Below, piece after piece: positions 1-9,743 of a stretch of DNA of 64,000 nucleotides. Position numbers and translations under genes: made by a program. Source of the DNA: Symbiodinium microadriaticum. Lineage: Eukaryota > Sar > Dinophyceae > Suessiales > Symbiodiniaceae. Below the pieces are notes generated by a model. That model made no database searches, had not been told where the DNA came from, and was given only the letters and a program-made list of their open reading frames with translations. The DNA lies in NCBI GenBank assembly GCA_001939145.1, contig LSRX01000069.1, positions 1,037,295 to 1,101,294 of the forward strand, given 5' to 3'. Within the stretch, counting starts at the first letter, position 1. Each line of letters opens with the position of its first letter.

Positions 1-99
1 AAACTTTATTATCCGAAGCAGAAATTGGCAAAACCTCCACCAAATTACATCAGCAGTCTTGCAGCTCTGCCCAAGACGTCATGAGGGAAAGGTATGCGC

Positions 100-252
100 T
101 GAAATTCCCTCCCTCCGGACTGCCATGCTTCCTTAAACCCTGTGCCCCAGATCGTACCACGGCGCCGTGAGTGCTGCTGGTCTAAGTGGACAGCTCCCGG
201 TATCCTGAATGTCTCTTCGGCTTCATGGCTCGGAAAGCATTCGTAGGCTTGA
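100..252 (-). CDS. Candidate exon, unknown protein
   Basis: Reading from a TAG acceptor near 252, the minus frame gives a protein-like peptide (DQAYECFPSHEAEETF) and stays open to the window edge region near 45. No family recognised. Boundaries are not fixed. Confidence 0.3.
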
Positions 253-408
253 TCTAGCATTTAAGGGGTTAGGGTTTGGTTGGGATCTGCACCGTGCGCG
301 TTGAAGGGCTTAAAGCTTGAGTGGAATTTTCGAGTCCATGGCCCAGTTAATCGGGTTTCTCTTGCCCCTGGAGCTTTCAGGAAGGTTGCGGAGGTAACTG
401 TAATGCAG

Positions 409-610
409 GGCATTCCAAAAAAGTCTGCTTCTAGCTATCTGGAGACTTCCAAAGAGGAGCTGGAACTCCGCTCGGTTTGCACTGCATGGCCTGATGGCCT
501 GAAGCTACTCGTCATTTGAGTCCTCAGCGCTCTAGTTGGGATTGAGGGTGCTTCGCTGCGCTCGATATCGGGAGGACCGAGCAACGTCTGAGTCGACCAG
601 CACTGTGCAG
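409..610 (+). CDS. Two candidate exons, unknown protein
   Basis: Exon 409-474 (after TGCAG, ending CTCG before GTTTGC) and exon 536-610 (after CTCTAG, ending GTGCAG before GTAAGC) are both multiples of three in one phase and separated by a 61-nt intron. Peptides include SSYLETSKEELELRS and RYREDRATSESTSTVQ. The second donor CAG|GTAAGC is a strong consensus. No family recognised. Confidence 0.45.
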
Positions 611-876
611 GTAAGCCTCCCATGTTGCTGAGAATGTCGTGGCGCCGCAAAGGTTGTACCAGTAGCCTGACATGCGGGGTCGAAGAACCCTAAACCCTAA
701 ATCCTAAACCAGGATTCCAAGCTGAAACAGAGGCGAGCATGTACTCTCAACCACCGCTCAAGGCTGCTGACACTGGGCTCTTTGGGGGTAGAAAGTGTTG
801 AGCACCACTGCTCAGGCTCCAGAGCGAAGCCGAAAGCGATTCAGCTCATAGTAAGATACAGTCTATTTTCGGTATG

Positions 877-907
<31 letters not shown>

Positions 908-932
908 GTATGTATGTATGTATGTATGTATG

Positions 933-964
<32 letters not shown>

Positions 965-1093
965 CCACATAACAAACATATATATATATATATATATTAT
1001 TCATACATACGTATATATATATATACAGGGAGAGAGAGAGAGAGATCTAGTTTCAATGTAATATAGGAACATAGTAACTAAGGAAGGGCAAAC
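611..1093. other. Non-coding stretch with microsatellites
   Basis: Contains CCCTAAA-like units (690-712), a (TATG)n tract (871-936), (TA)n tracts (940-1023) and a (GA)n tract. A possible exon ends at GTAAGA near 851 (+), but support is weak. Confidence 0.6.
871..1036. repeat. (TATG)n and (TA)n microsatellites
   Basis: TATG units at 871-936, then TA-rich tracts to 1023 and a short GA run. Confidence 0.9.
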
Positions 1094-2098
1094 TGCGCAA
1101 TTATCGGTCGGTATCGTACGGTCAGGCTCCACGTCAAATTCCTCAAGAGCTTGCGCTTGAACCGTTGTGTCTTCGCTACCGAAGCCGGGGCTGTGGCCGT
1201 TCTTGTGAACGTAAAGCTGAATGATGTCGGCAGGCAAAGCAAAACCTGACAAGAGCAACGATGGTGCCAGAAGGAGCTACAAACTTTCTCGTTACAATGA
1301 GACCGTGTCGGTGTGAGTAAAGAAGGGGCCCTGGCATGCATAGTGTTGGCCTCCGGTGGTGAAACAAAAGCAGTAAGGAGATTAACAATCAAATCCCGCA
1401 ACCTTCACGAAGCCCTTAAAGACAAGGTTCTTCGCCGCTGGTGGCCCTACACACCCCAGAACCTTAATGCTTCGTAGTCACGTTTTGGGTGTAGCACCCG
1501 CTTAGCAACCATTGCATTGCGGCCGAGGCACCTTCGATTCCCCAGGACGGCATGTTGGTGAAAGTCGCCTGAAGGAATGGAGAGGTGCCAACAAGCATTT
1601 ACTCCCTGGTTCTTAGCAAGGAGTGGGGGAATGGAGCCCTATGATAGTCCCTTAATGCTTAAGGTACCCTACAGTAGTCCCAAAAACCCATTCCTCCATT
1701 CCCTACTAAGAACCAGTCAGTTTAGGAAGTTTAGGGTCAAGGAGAGTCTAGGGGTTCAACGGGTTTCAGGGTTTAGGATGGATGTCTGCTGGCCGAAACC
1801 CCTCGCCACAAGCCTGAACCTGAAGGTCCGGCCAACCCTGAAACCCGCACTATCCTGACTTCGAACATCGAAACCCAAGGCATGACCCTGAATGCTGCAC
1901 CGTACTCTTGCAAGAGCGGAAACCTTCGAAGCGCAGATCTCGAAGCTCCGAAGTCTGATGCTTACCCTGAGGCCAGGCCTCGACGACAAACTGTGAATTG
2001 ATCGAGGCTTGCAACCTGCAGCACGATCAAGATGCCACGCAGAAATTTACGTGGGTGTATAAAGGTTCGGGGACATACCGGGGGATGTAGACCCACAT
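1094..2098 (-). CDS. Spliced gene, four phase-consistent exons, unknown protein
   Basis: Exons in transcript order: 2079-2098 (MWVYIPR, then donor GTATGT), 1966-2015 (after CTGCAG, donor GTAAGC), 1455-1568 (after CTTCAG), 1094-1245 (after CTTGTCAG). All junction phases agree (2+1, 1+2, 1+2). Peptides include NSQFVVEAWPQG, RDYEALRFWG joined to FALPADIIQLYVHKNG, and ALEEFDVEPDRTIPTDN. The intron between exons 2 and 3 contains an inverted-repeat element (1606-1716). The 3' end is open: GTTTGC at 1093 is a possible further donor. I do not recognise the family. Confidence 0.65.
1606..1716. mobile_element. Terminal-inverted-repeat element (single copy seen)
   Basis: Ends CTGGTTCTTAG and CTAAGAACCAG with a second matching block (GGAATGGAG / CTCCATTCC). 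It lies inside the intron of the 1094-2098 gene. No second copy noticed in the window. Confidence 0.7.
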
Positions 2099-2124
2099 CT
2101 GATGATGCTCATGATGGAGGCTTT

Positions 2125-2205
2125 GCATACCGGCAGCAGCAGCAGCAGCAGGAACAGCGGCAGAGGCAGCGGCAGCAGCAGCGGCAGCAGCAGACGGGTC
2201 CAGTC
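2125..2205. repeat. CAG/GCA triplet-rich repeat
   Basis: Imperfect (GCA)n tract; codes poly-Gln on one strand and poly-Ala on the other. It sits just upstream of the first exon of the 1094-2098 gene. Confidence 0.8.
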
Positions 2206-2402
2206 TCATACACACCCATAACTAGGAGCACACATGCTTAAATACTGCTGCGCCGGGGCCAAGCATTTGTACCTATTCTGACAGCATGGCAAACCAAGAG
2301 AGTGAACATGCAGGACAAACAGGGATGCATCATCTGAAAAGCGCCCCGTGGCATCGGCGCACCTTGTGTGATTCTTTTGCCATGAAGGCTACATGAACAA
2401 CT

Positions 2403-2570
2403 TCTATATAGATATAGATATAGATAGAGATATAGATTTAGATGATTTAGATTTATACAGATATACGTATAGACATAGTTAGATAGATAGATAGATAGAT
2501 AGATAGCTGGATGGATGCATGGATGGACGGATAGATAGATAGATAGACAGATAGATAGATAGATTGGTTC
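2403..2570. repeat. (GATA)n microsatellite
   Basis: Long imperfect GATA/TAGA/GGAT tract. Confidence 0.9.
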
Positions 2571-2639
2571 AACCACTGAGGACCGGAGCAAATTGCCTGG
2601 CTGATGCAGCATAGAACTACTTGTGACTTATGATTGGTC

Positions 2640-3240
2640 TCTTTGAAAAAGGCAAAGACCGTCATCACGATTGCACAATGGGGTTCTCATGTCCAGGGTG
2701 CTGTTTGTGGGCAGGATGGAAGCCTGCCCCCCGTCTGACAAGATCGCTGCCTTGCCAAATGTGGGAGATGCTGCTGTGACACTAGCTGCGATGATGCAGC
2801 TGATTCTCGGGCTTTCTGCATGCCCTGACTGATGCTTGTCATGCGTGCGACTGTGAGGATTGGCGTGGCATCCCTTGATGCTCACGATGCTCTGGTGTGC
2901 AAAATGCCTCGCTGCTGCTACTGATGCTTGCGGCGACCGGGCAGGATGCTGTGATTGGAGAACTTTCAACCTGCAGTGACTGATGTTCCTATCTGGGAAG
3001 ATGGCCCCCCCCTGATGCTCGTGATGCGTCTGACCAGTCGCTGCAGAGCTGAAGCGGTACCGCAATGATGTGCATGATGCTGCGGACCGGCTCGGTCGAA
3101 GGTCCGCTTTGCGAAGGCGAGCCCGAGCTGATGCGCATGATGCTGCGGATGGTGGGCCCGAGGTGGCGGCTCTTGGCTGAAGCCGATGTTCTGAATTAAT
3201 TCAAGTTTAGGTTTTTGTTTGGGCTTAGCCTGTAAGCTCA
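2640..3240. repeat. Degenerate TGATGCnnnTGATGC motif region
   Basis: The motif TGATGC-N(3-5)-ATGATGC recurs about every 45-90 bp on the + strand (near 2830, 2876, 2921, 3013, 3067, 3130). The minus strand is open for long stretches and reads as His/Gln-rich peptide (for example LGLAFAKRTFDRAG near 3100). Coding status is unclear. Confidence 0.4.
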
Positions 3241-3246
3241 TGATAC

Positions 3247-3340
3247 CGGCTGGGGGACGGGATCAAACCTCCATGGTGTCGGGTGACAGATCTTTTCACG
3301 CAAATCCTTCCGTCCGCTGTCCGATTTAAGCAGATATGAG
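3247..3340 (-). CDS. Candidate internal exon, unknown protein
   Basis: Starts after CATAAG and ends CAGCCG before GTATCA; 94 nt. Peptide includes GRKDLREKICHPTPWRFD. No family recognised. Confidence 0.5.
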
Positions 3341-3991
3341 CTTATGAGCTCCATAATAGGCTAGGGAGGTTCAGAAAATCGGGAACCCTAGATGACCCTA
3401 CAGTTTATCTAGGGCTTAGTGGGTCTAAGTCAGGGACCCGAGCTTAAAGCAGCCTTAAAGCCCTAAACCCTGACCCCTAAACCCCATTATTTAGGCCTTT
3501 CCGAAACTTAGGGTACCGGTCCTTAGAATAAGGATCCTACTATTTCCCTTATACTCGAAGATTGAGGTGAGATTGGAACCCTAAACCCCTACAAGTAGCC
3601 ACAGAGCTTTCCCAACTCACAGACCTGCAAACTTCAACCTGCCGCCCTATAAACCCAAGCGGTTAAACCCTCAATCCTAAGAAACCCCTGAACCCTTTAC
3701 CCTAGGCCTACCTTCACCCCGAAGAACCTCCCTTTTTGAAGGACTTGTATAAGGAAATCATAGTAAGGAACCCCAAAAACGTAGGTTCTTTGGCGTCCAG
3801 GTAGAACTTGAGCCGACAAAATACTCCCAACAAACAACTCGAACAGCAAAACACCAAAACAACATCAAGTCTCGTTTACAAAACTTATTATACCCTAAAA
3901 ACCCCTAAACCCCAAAACCTAAACCCTAAACCCAAAAAAACCCTAAACCCCCCAAAAACCTTTTTACCAACCCGAGGCTCTGAACTCCAAG
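3341..3991. other. Telomere-like repeats and non-coding sequence
   Basis: Many CCCTAAA units (3450-3600, 3896-3960). A copy of the TACCTGGAC/GGTTCTTTnGG inverted-repeat family is at about 3708-3803. A tiny possible minus exon (VCELGKLCGY) lies at 3593-3624. Confidence 0.5.
3708..3803. mobile_element. Diverged inverted-repeat element, family I copy 1
   Basis: Shares its 3' half (TAAGGAACCC..AAAACG, GGTTCTTT, CAGGTA) with 10578-10671. Ends are diverged. Confidence 0.4.
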
Positions 3992-4067
3992 CGGCGGGGT
4001 CACGGACATCACCGGCGGGGAGAAGGAGATCCAGATCCTGTCTGCATGGTCTCATTTATTCAGGATT
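3992..4067 (+). CDS. Candidate internal exon ending in a telomere-like intron
   Basis: After ACTCCAAG, ending GGATT before GTAGGGTTTAGG. Peptide includes VTDITGGEKEIQILSAWSHL. The intron begins as a telomere-like array. No family recognised. Confidence 0.55.
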
Positions 4068-4160
4068 GTAGGGTTTAGGGTTTAGGGGTTTAGGGGTTTA
4101 GGGTTTAGGGGTTTAGGGTTTAGGGGTTAGGGGTTTAGGGTTTAGGGGTTTAGGGTCTTA
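4066..4160. repeat. TTTAGGG/TTTAGGGG telomere-like array
   Basis: Eleven or so mixed 7- and 8-mers. Reads as the start of the intron after the 3992-4067 exon. Confidence 0.85.
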
Positions 4161-4349
4161 TTGTTCAGGATTTTATGCTCACCGGCATTTAGAAGAGGGC
4201 TTACAGTTTAGGGAAATTGATCAGGTCAGGCGTTTTAGCTCACAGGGTTTTGGACATTGGGTTTATGGCTTAGCGCACTGTTCAGTGCCTAGGACTTAAG
4301 ACTTAAGCACTTCGACTGAGGGCTTTACCGTCGGAACCCGAGGATTGTT

Positions 4350-4520
4350 TGACAGTTAGGGTTTAGGGTTTAGGGCCTGGCGTTTAGGGTTTAAGGCCTA
4401 GGGTTTCGGGTTTAGGGCCTAGAGTTTAGTTGGGGTATAGGGCCTATAGAGCTTAGGGTGCAGGGCATAAGGTTTAGGGCTTAAGGCCTAGAGTTTAGGG
4501 TTTAAGGCCTAGGGTTTAAG
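4350..4520. repeat. Degenerate TTTAGGG/CTTAGGG array
   Basis: Mixed telomere-like units; a possible + exon (GFGAAQNLALLLGLF) lies at 4521-4566 between AAG and GTTTGG. Confidence 0.6.
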
Positions 4521-4596
4521 GGCTTCGGAGCTGCTCAGAACTTGGCGTTGCTCCTTGGACTGTTTGGTTTGGGGTCGAGGGCCTACGGTTCCTTTT

Positions 4597-4645
4597 CTGG
4601 GTTCTTGTTAACTTTAATAGAACCTCTTAACATGCAAGAACCCAG
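4597..4645. repeat. Short inverted repeat
   Basis: CTGGGTTCTTGTTAA against TTAACATGCAAGAACCCAG. Its arm GGTTCTTGTTA also ends the element at 5852-5960. Confidence 0.55.
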
Positions 4646-4797
4646 TTTTGTAGGGCTGTTGCAACTACCTTGAGGGGACCAAGACAAAATCCGACGAGCT
4701 TAGGGTTGAGGCTTAGGAATTAAATTGGTTTAGGTTTTAGGGCTTATGGTTTGCGTCTAGGGTTTAGGGTTTAGAGGTTTAGGGGTTTAGGGCTTAG

Positions 4798-4922
4798 GGT
4801 TTGGTGAAGTTTCGGAAGGCTTTGAAGGAATGATTCTGCGACGTGTGCAGCACCGGCCTTGCTACTGGTACTTCTCGACCAGCGACGACTACAGCCCAAG
4901 AGCTGAACTTTGGCTACCCTAA
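4798..4922 (+). CDS. C-terminal exon; stop codon inside CCCTAAACCC
   Basis: Opens after GGCTTAG in a telomere-like tract. Peptide includes SEGFEGMILRRVQHRPCYWY and SDDYSPRAELWLP, then CCC TAA ACC, so the stop codon is formed by the telomere-like repeat. No family recognised. Confidence 0.55.
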
Positions 4923-5077
4923 ACCCTAGACCCTACACCCAAAACCTGCCCTAAACCCAAAACCCAAAACCCAAAACCGCTACCTTGTAGGGTTTTGAAT
5001 GTGCTATGGTATGCTTCTACAACACACCATGATTTTGACTCTTGCTTCTATACAAAAAATCCCACGTTGGCTTGCAG

Positions 5078-5152
5078 ACTTTTGGAGCTGAAGCTGGAGT
5101 TCGCCGAGAGTCGGAATGACGAAGAGGGCGGAGCGCCATCGGAGAATGAAGG
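5078..5152 (+). CDS. Candidate internal exon, acidic
   Basis: After GGCTTGCAG, ending GAAGG before GTAGCC; 75 nt. Peptide includes LLELKLEFAESRNDEEGG. No family recognised. Confidence 0.55.
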
Positions 5153-5263
5153 GTAGCCTGGGCCATCGTATCTCATTTAGGGTTTAGGGTTTAGGGTATT
5201 CCATATTACTTGGGGTTGTTGATTTTTTGGCGGTGGCGGTGGTGGCGGGGTTGGGCGGGTGAG

Positions 5264-5366
5264 ATGATGACGGCGGCGCATCATGCATTCCATGGATGCT
5301 GCGGGACGAGGCTGCTGCTGCCATGTGATGATAAGAACTTCGACGAGTTTTGGCCGGCGCGGATAG
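5264..5366 (+). CDS. Candidate exon, unknown protein
   Basis: Frame starts ATGATG after GTGAG and runs to GGATAG before GTTGAGGG. Peptide includes TRLLLPCDDKNFDEFWPARI. Could be a first exon. Confidence 0.45.
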
Positions 5367-5386
5367 GTTGAGGGTTTAGGGTTCAG

Positions 5387-5560
5387 GGCATACGGCTTGG
5401 CAACACGACAAAAAACACTGACAGTGAGTTGGACCTAACAAACATCGAAAGAAGAAGACCCCATAGACAGACCTCAGAAATGTCGATAAGCGTCCTGGGT
5501 TTCGCTTGCTCCGTCTTGCTCTCAAATCCCTTCTGTCCCCGCACCTCCACCAGACAAACA
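5387..5560 (+). CDS. Candidate exon next to an assembly gap
   Basis: After GGTTCAG the + frame reads GIRLGNTTKNTDSELDLTN and onwards to the gap. The minus strand over 5473-5553 also reads as an exon (GFESKTEQAKPRTLIDISE before GTCTGT). Only one of the two is likely real. Confidence 0.35.
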
Positions 5561-5577
5561 CTCCACCCCCCCTCCCC

Positions 5578-5635
5578 NNNNNNNNNNNNNNNNNNNNNNN
5601 NNNNNNNNNNNNNNNNNNNNNNNNNNNNNNNNNNN
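5578..5635. other. Assembly gap (58 N)
   Basis: Run of N of undetermined true length. Confidence 1.
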
Positions 5636-5769
5636 AAATAATAATAATAAAATAAACCATGAAATTCCACGAAGGCTAAACCATTGAACCCCGAAGCTTC
5701 TCAACCCTCCACATAATGGAAACCCTACGTGGTCGACATCCATAAACCCCTAAACCGCTTATATGGCCC

Positions 5770-5844
5770 TCAACATCCCTCCAAGCAGAAAAACCCATCA
5801 ACCTCCGAACTAAAGGGTCGAGATGCTGTGTACCCTGACCATTC
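5770..5844 (-). CDS. Candidate terminal exon
   Basis: After GGCTCAG: EWSGYTASRPFSSEVDGFF then Cys-rich end and TGA. It lies directly downstream (minus sense) of the element at 5852-5960, which would be its intron. Confidence 0.4.
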   Translation of the reverse strand, partial: EWSGYTASRPFSSEVDGFFCLEGC

Positions 5845-5851
5845 CTGAGCC

Positions 5852-5960
5852 GGGCTCTTGTTAGGGGGCTTTATATTTAAGTTACCATAATGGTGATCTA
5901 TCGTAAATAATATGGCTTCTTTATTATGGCAACTTAAAGTAAATCCTCTAACAAGAACCC
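5852..5960. mobile_element. Terminal-inverted-repeat element
   Basis: Ends GGGCTCTTGTTAGGG and CTCTAACAAGAACCC with an inner inverted block (TTTAAGTTACCATAAT / ATTATGGCAACTTAAA). About 109 bp. Confidence 0.7.
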
Positions 5961-6075
5961 AGTGAGGGTTCAGTGTCGGGTTTAGGGGTTCGGGGTTGAA
6001 GGTTGACGGCTCAGAGGTTTGAGTTTGAGGGCCGTCCAGAGACTCCCCCACAATTTTTCTGAGAAAGGGCTACAG

Positions 6076-6141
6076 CTGTGGATTTTGAGCGCAGAGCGCA
6101 TGAGAATGATCACGAAGAAAGGAAGTGGAGACCTTCATCCC
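6076..6141 (+). CDS. Candidate exon, charged
   Basis: After GGCTACAG: VDFERRAHENDHEERKWR. Runs into CCCTAAACCCC. Weak: no clear donor. Confidence 0.3.
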
Positions 6142-6215
6142 TAAACCCCAAACCCTAGACCCTAAACCTTATAAACCCCAAACCCCAAATCCTAAACCCT
6201 AAAACCTAAACCCTG
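6130..6215. repeat. CCCTAAA telomere-like array
   Basis: CCCTAAA, CCCCAAA and CCTAAAA units in the minus-strand-telomere orientation, opposite to the TTTAGGG array at 6331-6510. Confidence 0.85.
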
Positions 6216-6237
6216 TGATACTGCGTCCTTGGACTAC

Positions 6238-6320
6238 CGTCTTCTTGGCCTTTCTCGGCAACTCGGGATTTCTTGCAAAGCCTTCAGCTTCCAGAAGCCT
6301 CAAGTCGAACAAGGTACCAT
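6238..6320 (-). CDS. Candidate internal exon, unknown protein
   Basis: After GGTTGTAG, ending AAGACG before GTAGTCC; 83 nt. Peptide includes GTLFDLRLLEAEGFARNPEL and PRKAKKT. It sits between two telomere-like arrays (6130-6215, 6331-6510). No family recognised. Confidence 0.6.
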
Positions 6321-6330
6321 CTACAACCGT

Positions 6331-6510
6331 GGGGTTTCGGGTTTAGGGTTTGGGGTTTAGGGTTTGGGGTTTGGGGTTTAGGGTTTAGGGTTTTGGGTTT
6401 GGGGTTTAGGGTTTGGGGTTTGGGGTTTAGAGTCTAGGGTTTGGGGTTTGGGTTTAGGGTTTAGGGTTTGGGGTTTGGGGTTTAGGGTTTGGGGTTTAGG
6501 GTTGAGGGAC
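6331..6510. repeat. TTTAGGG/TTTGGGG array
   Basis: About 25 mixed units including TTTGGGG and TTTTGGG variants. Confidence 0.9.
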
Positions 6511-6701
6511 AGTCGACGCCAAAGTCCATAAGTAGTGAGCAAGAGCTGCAGTTTGATGTTGAGTGCTTGCTTCGAGGCAGATGCACCGCTGCTGGCGCAG
6601 AAAATCAACATTATCCTAAGACCCTAAAGCATGCACCTAGCATATGCTCTGGCCCTAACCCATCATCGTGGCTTTTATATATAAGAGCTTCACGGCCACA
6701 G

Positions 6702-6765
6702 CGTATGTATGTATGTATGTATGTATGTATGTATGTGCATGTATGTATATATATATATATATAAT
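6702..6765. repeat. (TATG)n/(TA)n microsatellite
   Basis: Simple repeat. Confidence 0.9.
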
Positions 6766-6778
6766 AACCCCAGTTCGA

Positions 6779-6877
6779 CCCTTACGCTTAGGCTCTAAGA
6801 ACTCATATTCTACCTAGGCATTTGGGCCCAGAGACCATACTATGTAAGGCTTTTGGGCTATTTTGAGCCTTAGGGTT
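6779..6877. mobile_element. Family F element, copy 1
   Basis: Ends CTTACGCTTAGGCTC and GAGCCTTAGGGTT. Internal TTTGGGCCCAGAGACCATAC is identical to the copy at 49085-49176. Followed 13 bp later by a family A element. Confidence 0.8.
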
Positions 6878-6890
6878 GGTGCAATTAGGG

Positions 6891-6984
6891 TACCCATAGG
6901 CTCCTAAGTGGTTCCTTTTTGTGGTTCATATTTAGAATCTTATAAGGTACTCCCACGAAGGAACTACTAAGGAGCCTATGGGTA
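6891..6984. mobile_element. Family A element, copy 1
   Basis: TACCCATAGGCTCCTAAG at one end and its complement at the other; inner AGAATCTTATAAGG core. TA at both outer ends suggests a TA target duplication. GTACCC..GGGTAACAG could be spliced as GT-AG. Confidence 0.9.
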
Positions 6985-8789
6985 ACAGCTAGAATCGACC
7001 GCGGGCCCTGATCTCCGAGAGTCATCGTGAGCTCCCAGGTGACCACCTGGTTCAGAATGCTCACCTGCTTCGAAACGCAGGTCTTGAGGGCTTAGGGTTT
7101 GGGGGTATTTAACTTAGGTGTTTGATTTTAGGGTTTGGTGGTATTTAACTTAGGGTTGAGGGTTTGGGGGTATTTAACTTAGGGTGCCATGTGATACCGA
7201 AAAGAAGGCATCGCTCTTTAGAACCTGGGGCCGGACAAGGGACCACATTTTTGGAGAACCTCCCACGTGGTGCTAGAAACCTTAGGAGGCAGATGCAGTG
7301 GTAGCGGCCGAAAAAAACACATCACAAGGAAGTTAGAAACTACACACTTCCCCCTTCAAACCGTGAACCCGACACCTACAACATGAGCTAACCCCTTCGA
7401 AGATTACGTAGAACCCCATGATAAAAGGAACAAGGTGACCAGAAAGGAACTACGATGGAGGCTCTAGGTGGGACTTGATCCCTGCTTGTAGGCTATCAGG
7501 CTAAGGGTCCATGTACCCAAATAGTATATACTTTGGCCTTCAGGTAGTCCCTACATAGGTACTTTGGGGCCAAAGTATATACTATTTGGGCACATGGACC
7601 CTTAGGGTCAGGCCATAAACCCTAAACCCTAAACCCTAGCTTCTTGGAAACACGACCCTCCCCTAGACTCCCAAAGAATACCCATGCTAGCCCCCCCCGC
7701 GCCTATGCTCAGAGGGCCCGTCGCAGAGTCTCAAAGCCTAAGCTTCCTTTTAGGGGTTTAGGGCTCATAGGGTTTAGGGCTTATAGGGTTTATAGGGCTT
7801 ATAGGGCTTATAAGGGTTTCGGGTTTAGGGTTTAGGTTTAGAAGGTTTAGGGATGGGGGTATTATTGCTTGTGCCTCGGAGTGTGGAATGAGGTAGCCGG
7901 TGGTCACGGATTTGAGGAACAGCGATACCTCAGCTGTCAACCCTAAACCCTAAACCGGTTTAGGGTTTAGGGTGTATTCATTCTGATTGACCAGACGATG
8001 ACGCATGCGGCTGGTGCCGGCAAGGACGCACGTCAAGCAAGGTAAAACAAACAGCTCAGACGGAAGAAACCCCCGACATCATTGAAACAAGATCTTCAAG
8101 CAGAACACATGGAGAGCCTCTAATCCCTCAAACCCCAAGCCCCAAGCCATCGTTTAGTGTTTGGGGCTTCGGGTTTAGCAGCGGTCTCGCAGGGAATCTC
8201 CAGCGCCTCTTGCGCATAGGGCTTAGGGACGCTTGGGGGGCTTGAAGCACAATTATAAGGCTTTGAACATGGGGTTTGTAAGGCGTGTAGGATTCGGAGG
8301 CCTCTCATCTAATGGGGGCTCATGCTTAACTGCCCACTTCCGACTTCCCAATGGTGCCGGAAATCAGTTTTAACCTTCAGAACAATCCAAGCCTTGTAGA
8401 ACTTTCAAGACACTCTAGACCAAATCAAAGGCCAAGGAGTGTTGAACATCTGGTATTCGGGAACTATATATATATATATACACAAACTCCGAACAAACCA
8501 GCCCTCTTTTGCTTCTCCCTGTCTCCGTCCTCCCCAAGGGAGCACATACTGTTACAAGAAACTTTGCTTTCAGGAGTCTGATGCTACTGGGCTTTGTCAT
8601 GACCCGGGCGCAGCTTGCTTTGAGGGCTTGCGGCTTTGGTCTAAGTTTTTGTTGATGGGGGCGAGGGGCTGTCGTCTAAACTGATGAAAACCTGAGCCCA
8701 AGGTTATAACCCGAAACCCCAAACCCTATAGCCTATAACCACAAACCCTAAACACTACAAGCCTAAAGCCCAAACCCTATAAGCCCGAA
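6985..8789. other. Mostly non-coding: telomere-like tracts and degenerate repeats
   Basis: TTTAGGG/GGGTATTTAACTTAGGG units at 7085-7190, CCCTAAA at 7618-7640, TTTAGGG at 7750-7850 and 7939-7972, a family B element at 7501-7605, and a TA tract at 8465-8480. No exon I would defend. Confidence 0.5.
7501..7605. mobile_element. Family B element (GGGTCCATGTACC subfamily)
   Basis: CTAAGGGTCCATGTACCC against GGGCACATGGACCCTTAG; inner ATAGTATATACTTTGG also inverted. About 105 bp. Confidence 0.85.
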
Positions 8790-9074
8790 CTACGGCTTGG
8801 AATGTTCTTCAGCTTTCCCGGGTCCTGTCGGTCGTCCGTCGCCGGATCGACTCTTTGAGCCCTCTCGGAGATGCGCTTTGTGAGCTTCCGGCGATTCGAA
8901 GGTGGTGCACCGATGAGGAGGCACCCTCCCAAACCATAAACCGTTTGCGCTGTTGGGTTTTGGGGGTTGGGGCGCCGAAACCAGCCATGAAGCCGTGAAT
9001 AGGACTTTCAGCAACATCCCCCGCATGTTATAACTTTGCCCCAGAGCAGATGTGCAGATATGTGTGGACAGCAC
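8790..9074 (-). CDS. Candidate coding stretch, unknown
   Basis: Open minus frame with protein-like composition (NMRGMLLKVLFTASWL before a GTTTCG donor; later HKAHLREGSKSRSGDGR). Exon limits unclear. Confidence 0.3.
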   Translation of the reverse strand: MLSTHICTSALGQSYNMRGMLLKVLFTASWLVSAPQPPKPNSANGLWFGRVPPHRCTTFESPEAHKAHLREGSKSRSGDGRPTGPGKAEEHSKP

Positions 9075-9337
9075 CAGAGCCCGAAACTGAATTGTTGACC
9101 AAAGCTTCTAGCTTTCGAGTTGGACATCCGACTCACCACCTGAACTCGAACCACCGTTTACTCGACATCTTCAGGGCCACAAGGAGTTGGAGCTTGAAAA
9201 AACCCGTGGACGGCAGAACACGCACATGAAATGGTCTACAGCTCCCTGGAACAGAAGACGCTTGCCATCTCGCAAACACAGCCCGGGACATGTAAGCGCC
9301 ACGGAGGCTCAATTCTCAAACTCAAACGTGTGTCACA

Positions 9338-9560
9338 CCTCATACATCGAGATCAGTACTAGTCTTAGTGCTGCAGCATGTCTCGGCCATGGGAACTTTC
9401 CCTGGGGCTCCAAATAGCCCAAAGTAGGTCCTATTTATAGACTTCAGGCCCCAAAGTAGGTACCATTTGCATACTTGGAGCCCTTGGGTTTGGAAAAGAG
9501 CCATGGAGCTGTTCCTCAGAATGACAGAGAGGAGGCGCACACAAACCGAGCCCTTGGTAT
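9338..9560 (-). CDS. Candidate exons flanking a family B element
   Basis: Upstream part (about 9490-9560) reads DTKGSVCVRLLSVILRNSS; downstream part (9340-9400) reads GKVPMAETCCSTKTSTDLDV then TGA. The element at 9401-9487 lies between and happens to be open in frame too, so it may be intron or coding. Confidence 0.4.
9401..9487. mobile_element. Family B element, diverged
   Basis: GGGGCTCCAAATAG against ATACTTGGAGCCC with inner AAAGTAGGTCC / CAAAGTAGGTACC-like blocks. Confidence 0.6.
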
Positions 9561-9743
9561 CTGAGCTTTCGTGCATGGCTTCAGGGGTTTAGGGTTTAGG
9601 GTTTAGGTGCAGATTTTGAGGATCCAGGAACTGAAGCTATTGGGCTTTCGCTCGAGGAGTTGATGGTGAATGCGCAGTGGCTGTGTTTTCGTTTGAGCGG
9701 TTTCTAGCTGTGGTCCTGATTTAATTCAGGTTTGCTGTGATGC

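Noticed and set aside
2820..3140. C/D-box snoRNA cluster suggested by repeated TGATG
   Set aside because: The motif is TGATGC rather than a TGATGA C box, D boxes are not at consistent distances, and no guide-like spacing is seen.
4066..4160. True chromosome end
   Set aside because: Telomere-like repeats occur in both orientations across the whole 64 kb, with single-copy sequence on both sides.
9120..9150. Possible tRNA T-arm (GGTTCGAGTTC on the minus strand)
   Set aside because: No anticodon arm or acceptor stem could be built around it.
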